The position numbers were made by a program, and so were the translations under genes. Positions 51,994-61,744 of a DNA stretch of 64,000 bases are shown piece after piece. The DNA is from JADMIH01 sp036399775 (lineage in GTDB: Bacteria > Chloroflexota > Chloroflexia > QHBQ01 > JADMIH01), in the NCBI GenBank assembly GCA_036399775.1, contig DASWMJ010000089.1, forward strand, positions 248,001 to 312,000. Direction: 5' to 3'. Numbering within the stretch: position 1 is the first letter of the stretch; the number at the start of each line of letters is the position of its first letter. The notes under the pieces were generated by a model. The model was not told the origin of the DNA and did not search any database. It saw nothing but the letters and a program-made list of their open reading frames with translations.

Positions 51994-53556
51994 TCACCTC
52001 TGAGGAGACACGCCGTCTGACGTGCATTCAGAGTAGAAGGCATTTCCAACTAACTTTGAGGTCTGTCCACGCGTGGCATTATTACCGGGGCGGAAGTATG
52101 GGCGGTTCTGCGAGTCGCACGGTTCCCCCACCGTGCCGCACTCGTACCCGGAGATGATGCCCTGCATCGAGAGGCGCTGCACGTATAGGTAGAAAACTGA
52201 ACCTGCTTGCACATCGGTGAAGATCTCAGCGCCTGGGTCGCCTGAGTAGCCCGCCGCGTTTGAGATGATCTTCGAGATCTGCCCTCGCGTGGCGTTGGCG
52301 TTCGTACGGAAGTATGGGCGGTTCTGGGCGTCGCACGGCTCACCCACCATGCCGCCGCACTCGTACCCGGAGATTATGCCCCGCACCGAGAGGCGCTGTA
52401 CGAATGGGTAGAAGGTTGAGCCGATCTCGACGTCAGTGTAAGTCTGCCCTGCCGGAGGCTCCGTAAATCCTGCTGCGTTCGCTACTATCTTGGAGAGCTG
52501 TCCGCGTGTCACGTTATTTCCGGGCCGGAACGTGCCGTCAGAGTATCCTCCGATTACCCCGTCACAGGCGAGGCAGGTAATATATACATAGAATGTGCTG
52601 CCCTGGGGTACATCACTGTAGGTGATGCCGCACGTAGGCACCGGGGTGGCCGTAGCCGTGGGAGGTGTGCCCGTAACTGTAGGGAAGGGGGTGGAGGTGG
52701 GTATGGGTGTACCGGGTGTGGGAGGGGGTGGGCAGTTATAGATCCAGTTGGCTGCGTTTACGGCCACCGTGCCCCAGTCCCCTGACCACCCGGCCATAGC
52801 CTCGTTGCGGGAGAGAAAAGCGTTGAGGGCGACCACGCGTCCCTTATAAGCTATCGTGGTGAGGGTGTTATTGGTGTGGTAGCGAGCAACCTCTACGCTG
52901 CCGGAGGAGAGGACTGCCTGTACCTTATCCTGAGCCAGCAGTTCGCCTACTCCCTGCATGAGAGGGTGAGTAGCGCTGTACACACCCAGGTAGTCAGGCT
53001 GCGTAAATCCCTGCACGTTCTCAACTAGTGGGCTGTAGTTACCGGAGAGCCAGCGCCCCTGCAGGTATGAGAACGTGACATTCTCAAAGGCGGTATGTAC
53101 AACCACGCCCCCACCATCGACGTAATCGGCAAGTACGTTACCCATTTGTACCCGGTTCGCATAGTTTCCTGAGCCTGCTATCACTACCAGGTCATAGGGC
53201 TGCAGTTAAGCCAGGGTGGGTGTGGTGGAGTAAGTGTCGAGGGCGTCTATGGTAGCGACACCGGGCCGCGCGGCGATCTTGCTCGAGAGGCTGGTGTTAG
53301 GATAAAAACCTTGCAGCATAACGACATCAAGTGCGTTACATACCTGGGGAGAGGCAGACGCCGTCCAAGCCGGTTTACTGCTGTTTGCGAACACGGAGGC
53401 CGATGCCGTCAAGCCTGCGAGACTCAAGGCAAGAATAGCCAAGAGAGCTATACCTGTAACCATAGCCCTAGTGGTTACATTGGATGTAGATATTCCTGTG
53501 GGCATCAGACCCTTGCCTACAGTTGGGGCTATCGCGTTGGTGATTGTCTTCCTCAT
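51994..53556 (-). pseudogene. SLH-domain surface protein interrupted by an in-frame stop
   Basis: The gene starts at ATG 53556 with a signal peptide (VTGIALLAILALSLAGLTASASVFA) and runs 116 codons to TAA at 53206-53208. The same frame continues without shift (LQPYDLVVIAGSGNYANRV) for about 400 codons to 51994. The continuation holds a GATase-like/DUF4350-like domain, a Thr/Pro linker, and three SLH repeats (ITYSDVP, QTYTDVE, EIFTDVQ), each with a TRGQ motif. A GTG at 53184 could restart translation but would lack a signal peptide. The break looks like a point mutation or sequencing error in a once-intact wall protein. Confidence 0.8.
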
Positions 53557-53831
53557 TTTGCTATATCTCCTTCTATTGCTTCTTCCTTCCCTGCGGCTTC
53601 AGCTTGTGCGACGTCTGCCATTATTTGCTTGAGCCATTGCTCCACGCCAGCTATTGCATTCCCATAAGGAGACCCTATGGCACGGTAAGCTTCAATCGCC
53701 GCAAGCCCCAGTTCCGCACATGCCCTCACATCCTCTCGCCTGGACATCGCACCTGATATCCTCATGAGAGGCGTTGATGCACCCTCGATATGTCCACCTT
53801 CAGACGTTCGCTTCAAGCTGTTGTCTGCCAT
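53553..53831 (-). CDS. Small hypothetical protein upstream of the SLH gene
   Basis: A 92-aa hydrophilic, largely helical protein (RACAELGLAAIEAYRAI, then VEQWLKQIMADVAQAEAAG). No domain is recognised. Start ATG 53831 follows GGAGGAATAGCA, and its stop overlaps the ATG of the broken SLH gene in an ATGA, so the two are translationally coupled. Role unknown. Confidence 0.6.
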   Translation of the reverse strand: MADNSLKRTSEGGHIEGASTPLMRISGAMSRREDVRACAELGLAAIEAYRAIGSPYGNAIAGVEQWLKQIMADVAQAEAAGKEEAIEGDIAK

Positions 53832-54097
53832 TGCTATTCCTCCACGTTGCTACGTTGAGTGCTTGCGATGCTGTGGGAGTATTGTACCTATATTTTACCT
53901 ATTAATCAATGGTACAAAATATCTTCTCTTAGCATATGTGCCTATATACATCTATGAAACATCCCAAAATCTGCCTGATAAATATGGTATATTGCCTGCG
54001 ATACGCATCAGATACAGCTTGTCGGGCTATAGGTAAAAGCGCTAGGCCGTGGGCCGCCGGCACGGCGTGAAATCGGACGTTTCTTAGGGGGTCGATA

Positions 54098-54376
54098 GTG
54101 GACGACATAGATAGTGGTAGCGGTACTGGTAATGGTACTGACGCGAACGATAGAGGTGAGGCAAGTGACCGTGGTGTTGCCGGAGCCGGACGGCCTCGCA
54201 AGGAGAAGGGGCAAAAGATGACTGAATATCCGCTATATATCCTGATGCATAACCAGGACGCTCTAGACAAGGTCAAGCGGGCCGCACAGCTAGAGGGGCT
54301 GTCGGTATCTGCATGGGCGAGGATAGCGTTGCTGAGGGCTGCCCGTGAAAAGCTACGAGAACATGGGGATGAGTAA
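54098..54376 (+). CDS. Small protein with ribbon-helix-helix-like C-terminus
   Basis: A 92-aa protein. Residues 1-40 are Gly/Asp-rich and disordered, with GRPRKEKGQK near the end. The last 45 residues (LDKVKRAAQLEGLSVSAWARIALLRAAREKL) fit the two helices of a ribbon-helix-helix regulator. The start is GTG 54098, with AGGGGG 7 nt upstream. It may regulate neighbouring cargo genes; the target is unknown. Confidence 0.55.
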   Translation: MDDIDSGSGTGNGTDANDRGEASDRGVAGAGRPRKEKGQKMTEYPLYILMHNQDALDKVKRAAQLEGLSVSAWARIALLRAAREKLREHGDE

Positions 54377-55093
54377 CGACTTACACAGCAGTCGTGACCT
54401 GCCTTTGTGCATAACAAGTTGCGCTGCAGTAGGGTTGTTACCCCATTGAGAGAGCGGTCTAGCCAGGAATCTACTCGCGACGGTTGCTACAAGCATAGTA
54501 GCTGTTGCCAGCATGAAGAAGGTCTGCACTCAGAACATGACACAGTGACGCTTGTCCATAAGCATTCGCCCGTTTGAGGGAGGTGTTCGTAGTCGCGGCT
54601 CCGACGGTGCTGGCGGTTCAACGATGCTATGGTGAGCCCCACTATCCATCGCTTAGTCAAAACCACAAAACCTTTTATCCCTCCTTTTCTCCACTATCTC
54701 CAGCTTTCAGCCCAATGTGCCCTGTACCCCCTCCACCAACTCTCCTCGGTAGCCCCATCAGCCCGGATCAACCTCAAACGACAAAAGCGCCATCCGTGTG
54801 GATATCCAGACTTTTGATACGTTCAATCAAGCCGACCATTCCGGCGGTTGGAAGGTGCAAGCGCATCAAGCCCAAGCGACGATGACCCGTCAAGGTGGGA
54901 GCCTCGTACCTCAGCCAGTGGAAAGTAGAACGGTGCTGCGGGTGGAATGGACAAGTGTCGTCACTTGGTGGGTTGGTGGTTCGATATGAGCGTCATCTGC
55001 ACATCTACAAGTCTTTCTGCTTTATCGCTATCAACTGATAGTGTGTTGACATGACATCGAAACAGGTTCGACACACTTACCTGGGGCAATGGC
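54377..55093. other. 717-bp region without a credible gene
   Basis: Short frames here (54574-54885 and 54798-54989) lack ribosome-binding sites and have unlikely composition. A GTGTGTTGAC/GTTCGACACAC near-inverted repeat lies at about 55031-55075. Nothing else is identified. Confidence 0.5.
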
Positions 55094-56440
55094 TCACGGA
55101 CCTCGATTCCAGGGCTCATCCACTATATCAATGGTGAATTCTAATTCAAAGCACCCATTATAGTCTTGCGGGCGTTGCATGGGGCATGGTATGTTCTCCT
55201 CATTTGTGACGCTGTTCACGCGGTGACTTCCTACGCCCCAATTGGTTTCTCTATTATATAGCTTCTGTATTGCGCCCCATCGCTTCACGCCCCCAAATAC
55301 GTCGTCCTGCTCAAAGCGCGGTATGGCCTCCACAGCTATGCCTTGGTATGATTGGATAGAAAAATTGTAATCGGTAGTGAGCCGGTAAATCCCACCAGAA
55401 CGGGTCCCTGGGATTACATTATCAGGTTGGACAGGCATGGAACGAGGCTGGCCAGATGCGGGACTTGCCTTGGGATCTATAGTAACTGTTCCGAGGTCCA
55501 CTACCCCATCGTAGCTATGCAACATAAACTGCGTGAAGTTCACGTAGGCTCTGGCGCTAAAACCCGGCAATGTGTTCACTTGCGCTATCGTTGTTGTGGC
55601 TTGAGCGGGCGAAGGAGTTTGGACCACGTCCGGCGTGTTGGGTATGGACGTCGCGCTGTCCTGCGCTCCGTTCGTGGGCGTAGATAACATCGTAGGGAAA
55701 GGTGTATCTGTCGGAGTGCTGATCGCCACTGACGTGGTCGATGGCAATGAGCTGGGAAGCCCTGCCGTAACACTGACAGTTGGTGTCGTTGCGTCACCAA
55801 CTGTCAGGGTGTGCATAGGCCCAGTTGCAGTCTCGACTGGGGTAGCAGATGAAGTCTCGCTCGGCATAATCGTGGGGGCATCAGGTGTAGCCGTGGCGAT
55901 ATTACTCACACGTGGTGTAGGGGTCTGACTAGGTGTGTTCGTTTGGACTGGTACAGGGATCCACCCACCGTAGATTAAGAATGCTCCCACGAGAATAATA
56001 CCACCGATCAACAGCAACATTCTCCTGTAAAGATCACCTAGCATAGAATAAGAGAATAGAAGTACGCTTGTGGAGGTGAGCACATTAGCGGTAAAGTTGC
56101 TGTTTCCACTTAGAACGGCTCCAGGTAGAACACCAGCGAGATAGAATGCCCCAGCTGAGCATATGAGTATCCAAAAGAGAATCATGATATGGTTGTTGCG
56201 CGTTGGATTAACACCTATCTGGTGTCCCAACAACGGGAGAGTTTTCGATTGCCCCAACAATGATCGCATCACCACAAGGAAAACCAAGGCCATGACAAGG
56301 AGCACAAAGAAGGCAGGTAGTGTGAACACCTGAGATATCGCGCCCAATATATACGTCAATACAAGCGTTAGAACGACTGTAACGGCCAGTTCTACAGTTT
56401 TTTCCTGTGCCTTCTTCTTCATCGCAGGGTCTAGGTTCAT
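55094..56440 (-). CDS. Membrane-anchored Thr/Pro-rich protein
   Basis: A 448-aa protein with four or five membrane segments in the first 170 residues (LAVTVVLTLVLTYILGAI, FFVLLVMALVFLVVM, IMILFWILICSAGAF, LLLIGGIILVGAFLIYGG). A long Thr/Ser/Pro-rich linker (about residues 175-300) leads to a C-terminal soluble domain (SARAYVNFTQFMLHSYDGVVD onward) with no recognised family. The layout suggests display of the last domain on the cell surface. Start ATG 56440; the ribosome-binding site is weak. Confidence 0.65.
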   Translation of the reverse strand: MNLDPAMKKKAQEKTVELAVTVVLTLVLTYILGAISQVFTLPAFFVLLVMALVFLVVMRSLLGQSKTLPLLGHQIGVNPTRNNHIMILFWILICSAGAFYLAGVLPGAVLSGNSNFTANVLTSTSVLLFSYSMLGDLYRRMLLLIGGIILVGAFLIYGGWIPVPVQTNTPSQTPTPRVSNIATATPDAPTIMPSETSSATPVETATGPMHTLTVGDATTPTVSVTAGLPSSLPSTTSVAISTPTDTPFPTMLSTPTNGAQDSATSIPNTPDVVQTPSPAQATTTIAQVNTLPGFSARAYVNFTQFMLHSYDGVVDLGTVTIDPKASPASGQPRSMPVQPDNVIPGTRSGGIYRLTTDYNFSIQSYQGIAVEAIPRFEQDDVFGGVKRWGAIQKLYNRETNWGVGSHRVNSVTNEENIPCPMQRPQDYNGCFELEFTIDIVDEPWNRGP

Positions 56441-56705
56441 GCTAATAGTTTACCATTCTCTAACCCAGTTTATAAAGTAGGTTCTTACCATCACTACAGT
56501 ACAAGCTTTTTGGTTCAAAATGAGCCATACAGGCAATCTATACTCGCGCTGGAAGTAGAAGAACGTTGTCTAGCTCCTCATATTTCCGTAAATAACACAT
56601 GCTCGAGTCGAAATCCAGCTACGCGCTCGGGGACACCAGAATGGAGTTAAGTTCATCCATTTGTACCGAAATATGTCCAGGACCCCTTTTCAAGTGTGTT
56701 CCACT

Positions 56706-56717
56706 ACAGTATACTGT
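56706..56717. promoter_or_regulatory. Palindrome overlapping the start of the RHH gene
   Basis: ACAGTATACTGT is a perfect 12-bp palindrome that contains TATACT, a possible -10 box, and overlaps GTG 56716. That is a usual arrangement for autoregulation by a ribbon-helix-helix protein. Confidence 0.5.
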
Positions 56718-56910
56718 GGTCTTGAAACGCAAAGGCTTTTGGCTTGACACTGATGACGAAACTGCCATCGAGCTTCTGAAGAAGCGGTATGGCGCTGAGT
56801 CGGACAGCCAAGTTGTCCGACTGGCTCTGCGCGTCCTTGCTGAAAGCAGTCATCTAGAGGTGGTATTACCACCTAAACCTCTTCACTCAAGGAAGTCACC
56901 AAAGCTGTAG
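56716..56910 (+). CDS. Putative ribbon-helix-helix regulator upstream of the BREX-like operon
   Basis: The conserved part (VVLKRKGFWLDTDDETAIELLKKRYG and SDSQVVRLALRVLAES) has a beta-strand followed by two helices, as in ribbon-helix-helix DNA-binding proteins. I place the start at GTG 56716, giving 64 aa; the frame is open to 56599 with an ATG there, but the residues before 56716 look non-coding. It lies 102 bp upstream of the methylase gene in the same direction and could control the defence operon. Confidence 0.5.
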   Translation: MVLKRKGFWLDTDDETAIELLKKRYGAESDSQVVRLALRVLAESSHLEVVLPPKPLHSRKSPKL

Positions 56911-57011
56911 AAGTAACATAATATGAGTATGAGCAGCTAGATCTTTCCATGCTTAACGACAGCAAGAGACTCGTACACTGTCCATACACGAATTAGGTTG
57001 GGGGTTATTCT

Positions 57012-60000
57012 ATGGTTACATACATCAGCGCAGCTGTGGAGCAGCCTTATAAGAAAGGCGTGAGTACCCTGCTATCCAACCAGCAGCTTTTTTCCGAAGC
57101 TTATCTTCGAGAGCTTCGCCTACAAAAACCTGTGTCCTCCGGAGACGCTATCCGTTCCGCGCAGCAAACTATTCGTGAATGGCGCTCCGAATACCCTAAC
57201 CTGGAAGGCAACGATGAGCGCACGGCTTATGTTGGGGTATCCCTTAGTGCTCTCGGATTATCCTACGGTCCACACGCCGACGGTTATGTGTTGTATGCCG
57301 ATGAAATACAAGCCGAGCCATTAGGACTTTGTCTCATCGTAGCAGATGAGAACTTGGCAAATACTATGAAGGGGCAGCACCACCAGGGCAAACTGATACG
57401 AGAGCTCCGTCGCGCTTCACTGAAATGGGGCATTGTAACTAACGGTAAGCAGTGGCGACTGTGCAATGCCGAGGCGCCAGCGCCATATGAAGTTTATCTT
57501 GATGCCAACGTTGATGAGCTACTGCACCAGCCAGAAATCGGTGACTTTGCGCTTTTCTATAAGTTCTTCGGACGCAACGCCTTTGTGAGAAGCACGGAGC
57601 GAAGTAACGGTACGCAACAGTCTGGGCTCGATAGATATCTCGCCGAGTCCGAGCAGCGAACTGAGGCCATTCAGCGTTACCTGCGCAGCAAGGTCGAACC
57701 CGTACTACAATCTCTTTGTCTTGGCTTTGTTCAAGACGCATGGGCGGACACCTACACGCGGGCTGTGCTGAAGGAGATATACGACAACTCTATCTATCTT
57801 CTGTACCGTATGCTCTTTCTATTCTATGCAGAAGCTCGTGGGCTAATGCCGCTTGCTGATCCCCGCTACCAGAAGATAAGCTTGGCGTCGATTCTCGAAG
57901 ATGCAAGGAAAAGGCAACAAGAAGGAGTTGAAAACAGCGACCGTCACTCCTTGTGGAAGCGCCTTGCCAGACTGTGCGAGGTCGTAGACAAAGGACTGCT
58001 GGACGAAGACAATGGGTCCATGCTGGTAGACCCTTACAACGGTGGCCTCTTCAGCGATGAGAAGAAGCCATACCTCAAGACACACAAGATATTGGATATA
58101 CATCTGGCACGAGCTTTGTTTGAGCTTGGGTATATGCAAACCAAGGGCTCAGCACACCCCATAGATTACCGGGATCTCTCGGTTCGCATACTAGGCACCC
58201 TCTATGAAGGACTCCTCGAATACAATCTGAACGTCGTCGAAAACGAGCCGATAGTAGTGCGCCAGACTGGCGGCAAAGAGATGTACATCCCTCAAAGCCA
58301 AGCAGGCTATATTAGGCGAACTGAAACTATTCTTGAAGAAGGCAAGGTTTATTTCGCTGACGATAAAGGTGAGCGCAAGTCGAGTGGGTCCTATTACACA
58401 CCTGAGGACATCGTCCAGTACATGGTTGCCAACAGCGTTGTCCCCAAGGTTGAAGAGAGGTGCATGGCGATAGGAACGCGCATCGAAGCCGCTCACGTTG
58501 CGCGTCTGATAGCTGTCAATGACGAGGAGCGCCTCCGGACTGAACGCTACTATGATGAAGAAGTGCAGAGAGCAATAAAAAGCGATCTACTCAGCTTGAG
58601 AATCCTCGATCCGACCATGGGGAGTGCCCACTTCTTGGTGGCTGCCGGGCAGGTTGTAGCCAATTCAATCGTGGAAGTGCTCAATCGCACGGACTGGTGT
58701 GCTCCTAGAATTGACGCCGATCCAATAATTTGGAAACGCAGGGTGGTAGAGTGTTGTCTGTATGGGGTTGACTGCAATCCTCTTGCCCAAGAGCTCGCGA
58801 AACTCTCCTTGTGGTTGAGCAGCATTAGAGCTGGTAAACCGCTTACTTTCTTTGAGCATCACCTCAAGAAGGGTAACTCTTTGTACGGAGCTCCACTAAC
58901 ACGTCTAGCAATGCTGCCGACTGCAAAGAAACGTCCGCCCAACGACATGTTCCAGACGCATTGCAAGCAGACTTTGCGGGTTGTGCTTGACCGTATGGAA
59001 GTCATTAGCAATATGGACTCGGACCATATAGACAATGTGAACGCTAAAGGCGAGATAAACGAGGAGATTCGTAAATTGACGCAGCCTCTACGCGACCTTG
59101 CCAACGTATGGCTAGCCACTCTATTTGATTTGGAAATAGACGAGAACGAATACACTATTCTGCTGCAAGATGTTGCTTATAACTACGCCCCGGAAGCATG
59201 GGAGCCACACGTCGAAAAAAGCGACACATTGCGCGCCGCCCGCAAAATAGCTGAACTGAAGGACTTTTTCCATTGGGAGTTGGAGTTTCCCGAAGCGGTA
59301 GAGGGGTCAACCTGTCAATTCGACGTCATCATAGGAAACCCGCCATATGTTGGTAGAACCCCTGATAAAGCGATTAGCATTTTGTACGAGTCAGCTAAAG
59401 CGGGAGATCTCTATAGTTGGATATTTGAGCGCTCCCTTAAATACCTGAACAGTGCTGGCAAGCTAGCCATGATCGTTCCACTTTCTATAACGTTCAGTCG
59501 CCAGCTATGTGGGCTTCGTCGTATCATCTTAGAATCATCGGCAGATACATATATCAGTTCATTCGATGCCTCTCGGGATGGAATCTTTCCACCTAACGGG
59601 CGATCACGGAACCACCAGAGAGCATCCATAATTCTTCACCATCGACGCGGTGGCGATGGACGTGTATATGCCACAAATCTACTGCGCTGGCTTGCAGAAG
59701 AACGCGAATTCCTAATCCCCTCGTTAAAGTACGCCGAAATAACAGAATTTGCTGGAGAAACGAGATTTCACAAACTAGGCGATGACCGCTTGATTGAGTT
59801 TTGGAAGAAGATGGTGTGCTATGGTCGCACGATTGAAGATTTCGCGCTCAATCAAAAGAAAGATTACGTCGAGAATGTGAGTGGCCATCCACTTTTCTTA
59901 GCTAGTACGGCGGGCTACTTTATCACTGCGATGCCCCAGGTAATTCGTGGAACTGGCGTAAATAAATATTTGTGGGCTGATGAATGGACCCGTGACCTGG

Positions 60001-60398
60001 CCTTCCTAGCTTTAAATTCTAATGTATTCTATTGGGTTTGGTGTATGCTTGGTGATGGTTTCCACGTAACCGGCGAGGTGGTAAATATGATGGCACTGCC
60101 AAATGTGCCGATTTCTGATCCACAAACAGTCCAATTGCGAGACAAGCTACTTGGGGCTGCCAACCAGTGCGTTAGCTATCATCTCAAGTGGGGAAAACGA
60201 ATACCCAATTACAACTTCAACAAGCGAATGGGTATACTGCTTGATATAGACGAGTGGCTGGTCGGGCACATAGCCCCCAATTTGAAGCTGCCTCGAGACA
60301 TATTCGCACAATACAAATCCAACTCGTACTTGAAGCCAATGAATATTGCAGAGCTGTCCGCATCGCAAGACGACGTCATTGATGAGGTGGCAGAATGA
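57012..60398 (+). CDS. pglX: PglX-like DNA adenine methyltransferase (BREX/type IIG-like)
   Basis: A 1128-aa protein. The N-terminal 450 residues are helical and resemble the specificity/nuclease-like part of type IIG enzymes; a PD-(D/E)xK site is not obvious. The central methyltransferase has GSYYTPEDIVQYM, motif I DPTMGSAHFLVA (from residue 533) and the catalytic NPPY motif (776-779), so it methylates adenine N6. The C-terminal part is probably for target recognition. In BREX systems PglX marks host DNA. Its stop overlaps the next gene's start (ATGA), and four genes run on in the same direction. Confidence 0.87.
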   Translation: MVTYISAAVEQPYKKGVSTLLSNQQLFSEAYLRELRLQKPVSSGDAIRSAQQTIREWRSEYPNLEGNDERTAYVGVSLSALGLSYGPHADGYVLYADEIQAEPLGLCLIVADENLANTMKGQHHQGKLIRELRRASLKWGIVTNGKQWRLCNAEAPAPYEVYLDANVDELLHQPEIGDFALFYKFFGRNAFVRSTERSNGTQQSGLDRYLAESEQRTEAIQRYLRSKVEPVLQSLCLGFVQDAWADTYTRAVLKEIYDNSIYLLYRMLFLFYAEARGLMPLADPRYQKISLASILEDARKRQQEGVENSDRHSLWKRLARLCEVVDKGLLDEDNGSMLVDPYNGGLFSDEKKPYLKTHKILDIHLARALFELGYMQTKGSAHPIDYRDLSVRILGTLYEGLLEYNLNVVENEPIVVRQTGGKEMYIPQSQAGYIRRTETILEEGKVYFADDKGERKSSGSYYTPEDIVQYMVANSVVPKVEERCMAIGTRIEAAHVARLIAVNDEERLRTERYYDEEVQRAIKSDLLSLRILDPTMGSAHFLVAAGQVVANSIVEVLNRTDWCAPRIDADPIIWKRRVVECCLYGVDCNPLAQELAKLSLWLSSIRAGKPLTFFEHHLKKGNSLYGAPLTRLAMLPTAKKRPPNDMFQTHCKQTLRVVLDRMEVISNMDSDHIDNVNAKGEINEEIRKLTQPLRDLANVWLATLFDLEIDENEYTILLQDVAYNYAPEAWEPHVEKSDTLRAARKIAELKDFFHWELEFPEAVEGSTCQFDVIIGNPPYVGRTPDKAISILYESAKAGDLYSWIFERSLKYLNSAGKLAMIVPLSITFSRQLCGLRRIILESSADTYISSFDASRDGIFPPNGRSRNHQRASIILHHRRGGDGRVYATNLLRWLAEEREFLIPSLKYAEITEFAGETRFHKLGDDRLIEFWKKMVCYGRTIEDFALNQKKDYVENVSGHPLFLASTAGYFITAMPQVIRGTGVNKYLWADEWTRDLAFLALNSNVFYWVWCMLGDGFHVTGEVVNMMALPNVPISDPQTVQLRDKLLGAANQCVSYHLKWGKRIPNYNFNKRMGILLDIDEWLVGHIAPNLKLPRDIFAQYKSNSYLKPMNIAELSASQDDVIDEVAE

Positions 60399-61237
60399 CG
60401 CTCGGAGAAAACAGTTGGCGGATACCTAACGCCAAGCTCCAGCTCAGTAATGGCTACGCGGCTGACTTTGACCATTTTGCTCGCCTACTAAACGTAGTAT
60501 GCCGGGATGATCGCGGTCGCATCCCACTTGTAGATATAGCTGAAGCAGTGGGGCTTGCGGAGCGCCACATGAAGGGTTTGTGTGGACTTGCGTCTGCTCT
60601 TGGCCTGCTCCATCAGATAACATACAAGCCAACCCCCCTTGGCCGCCTGATTGAGGCACAGGATCCATTTTTGGATGATATAGGCACCCTATGGTTCTTG
60701 CATTATGTTATCAGTTCTGATCGCCGGAACCTTGTCTGGAACTGTGTTGTCGCGCATCTGCTACCTAATTATCGCTATGTTACACGCGAGCAGGTGCGAA
60801 CTTCACTTCAGGACCTTAGCCCACAGATAAGCGAATACAGTGTTAAGCAGCATATTGGGACCGAGTTCAAGACAGTAGTAGGAGCTTACACGAACCAGCA
60901 CTTCTCCCGCCTTGCTTATCTTCGGGCAGATGGTGACCGATTCCTACTGAGCTATCGAGCGCCTGTGCCCGCACTTGTGCTTGCAGGCAGTATTACCTGT
61001 TTCAGGGACCGATACCGACCAGGGGATACAGCAATACCTGTAGCGGACCTGTTGATGGCCCCAAATAGCCCGGGGGTTGTATTTCAACTGGACGAAGCAA
61101 AGTTGCGCGCCACTTTAGAGCAACTCAAAAGGCAATCTAATATCTCACTTGAGAGCCGTGCTGACCTTGACCAGGTACGCCTGACTGATAACACGCCCTA
61201 TTACGTATGGATGGAGCGCTACTATGCAAGTGGATAG
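60395..61237 (+). CDS. DUF4007-like protein
   Basis: A 280-aa protein with the DUF4007 pattern: an HTH-like start (IPLVDIAEAVGLAERHMKGLCGLASALGLL), then LTPLGRLI-type text (KPTPLGRLIEAQDPFLDDIGTLWFLHYVIS) and VWNCVVAHLLPNY. DUF4007 proteins are found in several defence loci, where their role is unknown. It overlaps both neighbours (4 bp with the methylase, 14 bp with the P-loop gene), so it is an integral part of the operon. Confidence 0.72.
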   Translation: MTLGENSWRIPNAKLQLSNGYAADFDHFARLLNVVCRDDRGRIPLVDIAEAVGLAERHMKGLCGLASALGLLHQITYKPTPLGRLIEAQDPFLDDIGTLWFLHYVISSDRRNLVWNCVVAHLLPNYRYVTREQVRTSLQDLSPQISEYSVKQHIGTEFKTVVGAYTNQHFSRLAYLRADGDRFLLSYRAPVPALVLAGSITCFRDRYRPGDTAIPVADLLMAPNSPGVVFQLDEAKLRATLEQLKRQSNISLESRADLDQVRLTDNTPYYVWMERYYASG

Positions 61238-61709
61238 CTTATCCCGTGTAGATATCCGAGCGTTTGTCGCTATACAAGGCAGAGAGCGCTTCAAGGCCTT
61301 TATCATTCACGGGCACCCACTTTGCGGTAAGACCGCCTTTGCACAAAAGCTGGCAAGCGTGGTCGAAGGGGCTGCCTACCTAGATTTGCTGCAATATGTC
61401 ACCGAGCGGCACGACCTTACGTCCAGTATAGATACCCTTGACGTTCCGGCTCTCCAGGACTTGGTGATAGAGTACGCCGGACAGGCCGAGGCGACATTGC
61501 TTCTCGTAGATGATTTGGACTTTCTTCTCCATGTCTGGGGTGACGGCCTGAGCGAATTCAAGGGCATGGTAGAGACCTTATCTGTTACCCAAACACCTAC
61601 CACCATAGCATTCATAATGCAAACTCACCCAGAACTTGAAGAGTGGCCATTACAAAATACCCGCAGGCAAAGTTGCGTTCTGAAACTTGAAGAGATCATC
61701 GCCATATAA
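61224..61709 (+). CDS. brxF: BrxF-like P-loop protein
   Basis: A 161-aa small ATPase-fold protein with Walker A GHPLCGKT (30-37) and Walker B TLLLVDDLDFLL (D96, D97). The length and the position next to a BrxC-type ATPase match BrxF of type 3 BREX systems. The cellular role of BrxF is not settled. It overlaps the DUF4007 gene by 14 bp and precedes the BrxC gene by 35 bp. Confidence 0.72.
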   Translation: MQVDSLSRVDIRAFVAIQGRERFKAFIIHGHPLCGKTAFAQKLASVVEGAAYLDLLQYVTERHDLTSSIDTLDVPALQDLVIEYAGQAEATLLLVDDLDFLLHVWGDGLSEFKGMVETLSVTQTPTTIAFIMQTHPELEEWPLQNTRRQSCVLKLEEIIAI

Positions 61710-61744
61710 CCGAGTGTCTACAGCACCCATTGAGAGAGGGCAGA

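Noticed and set aside
54574..54989. Two overlapping short plus-strand frames
   Set aside because: Proline-rich or irregular translations without start signals; the region looks non-coding.
55031..55075. Right end of the Tn7-like element
   Set aside because: The near-inverted GTGTGTTGAC repeat does not contain the GGACAAA or CCCCGC motif of the left end.
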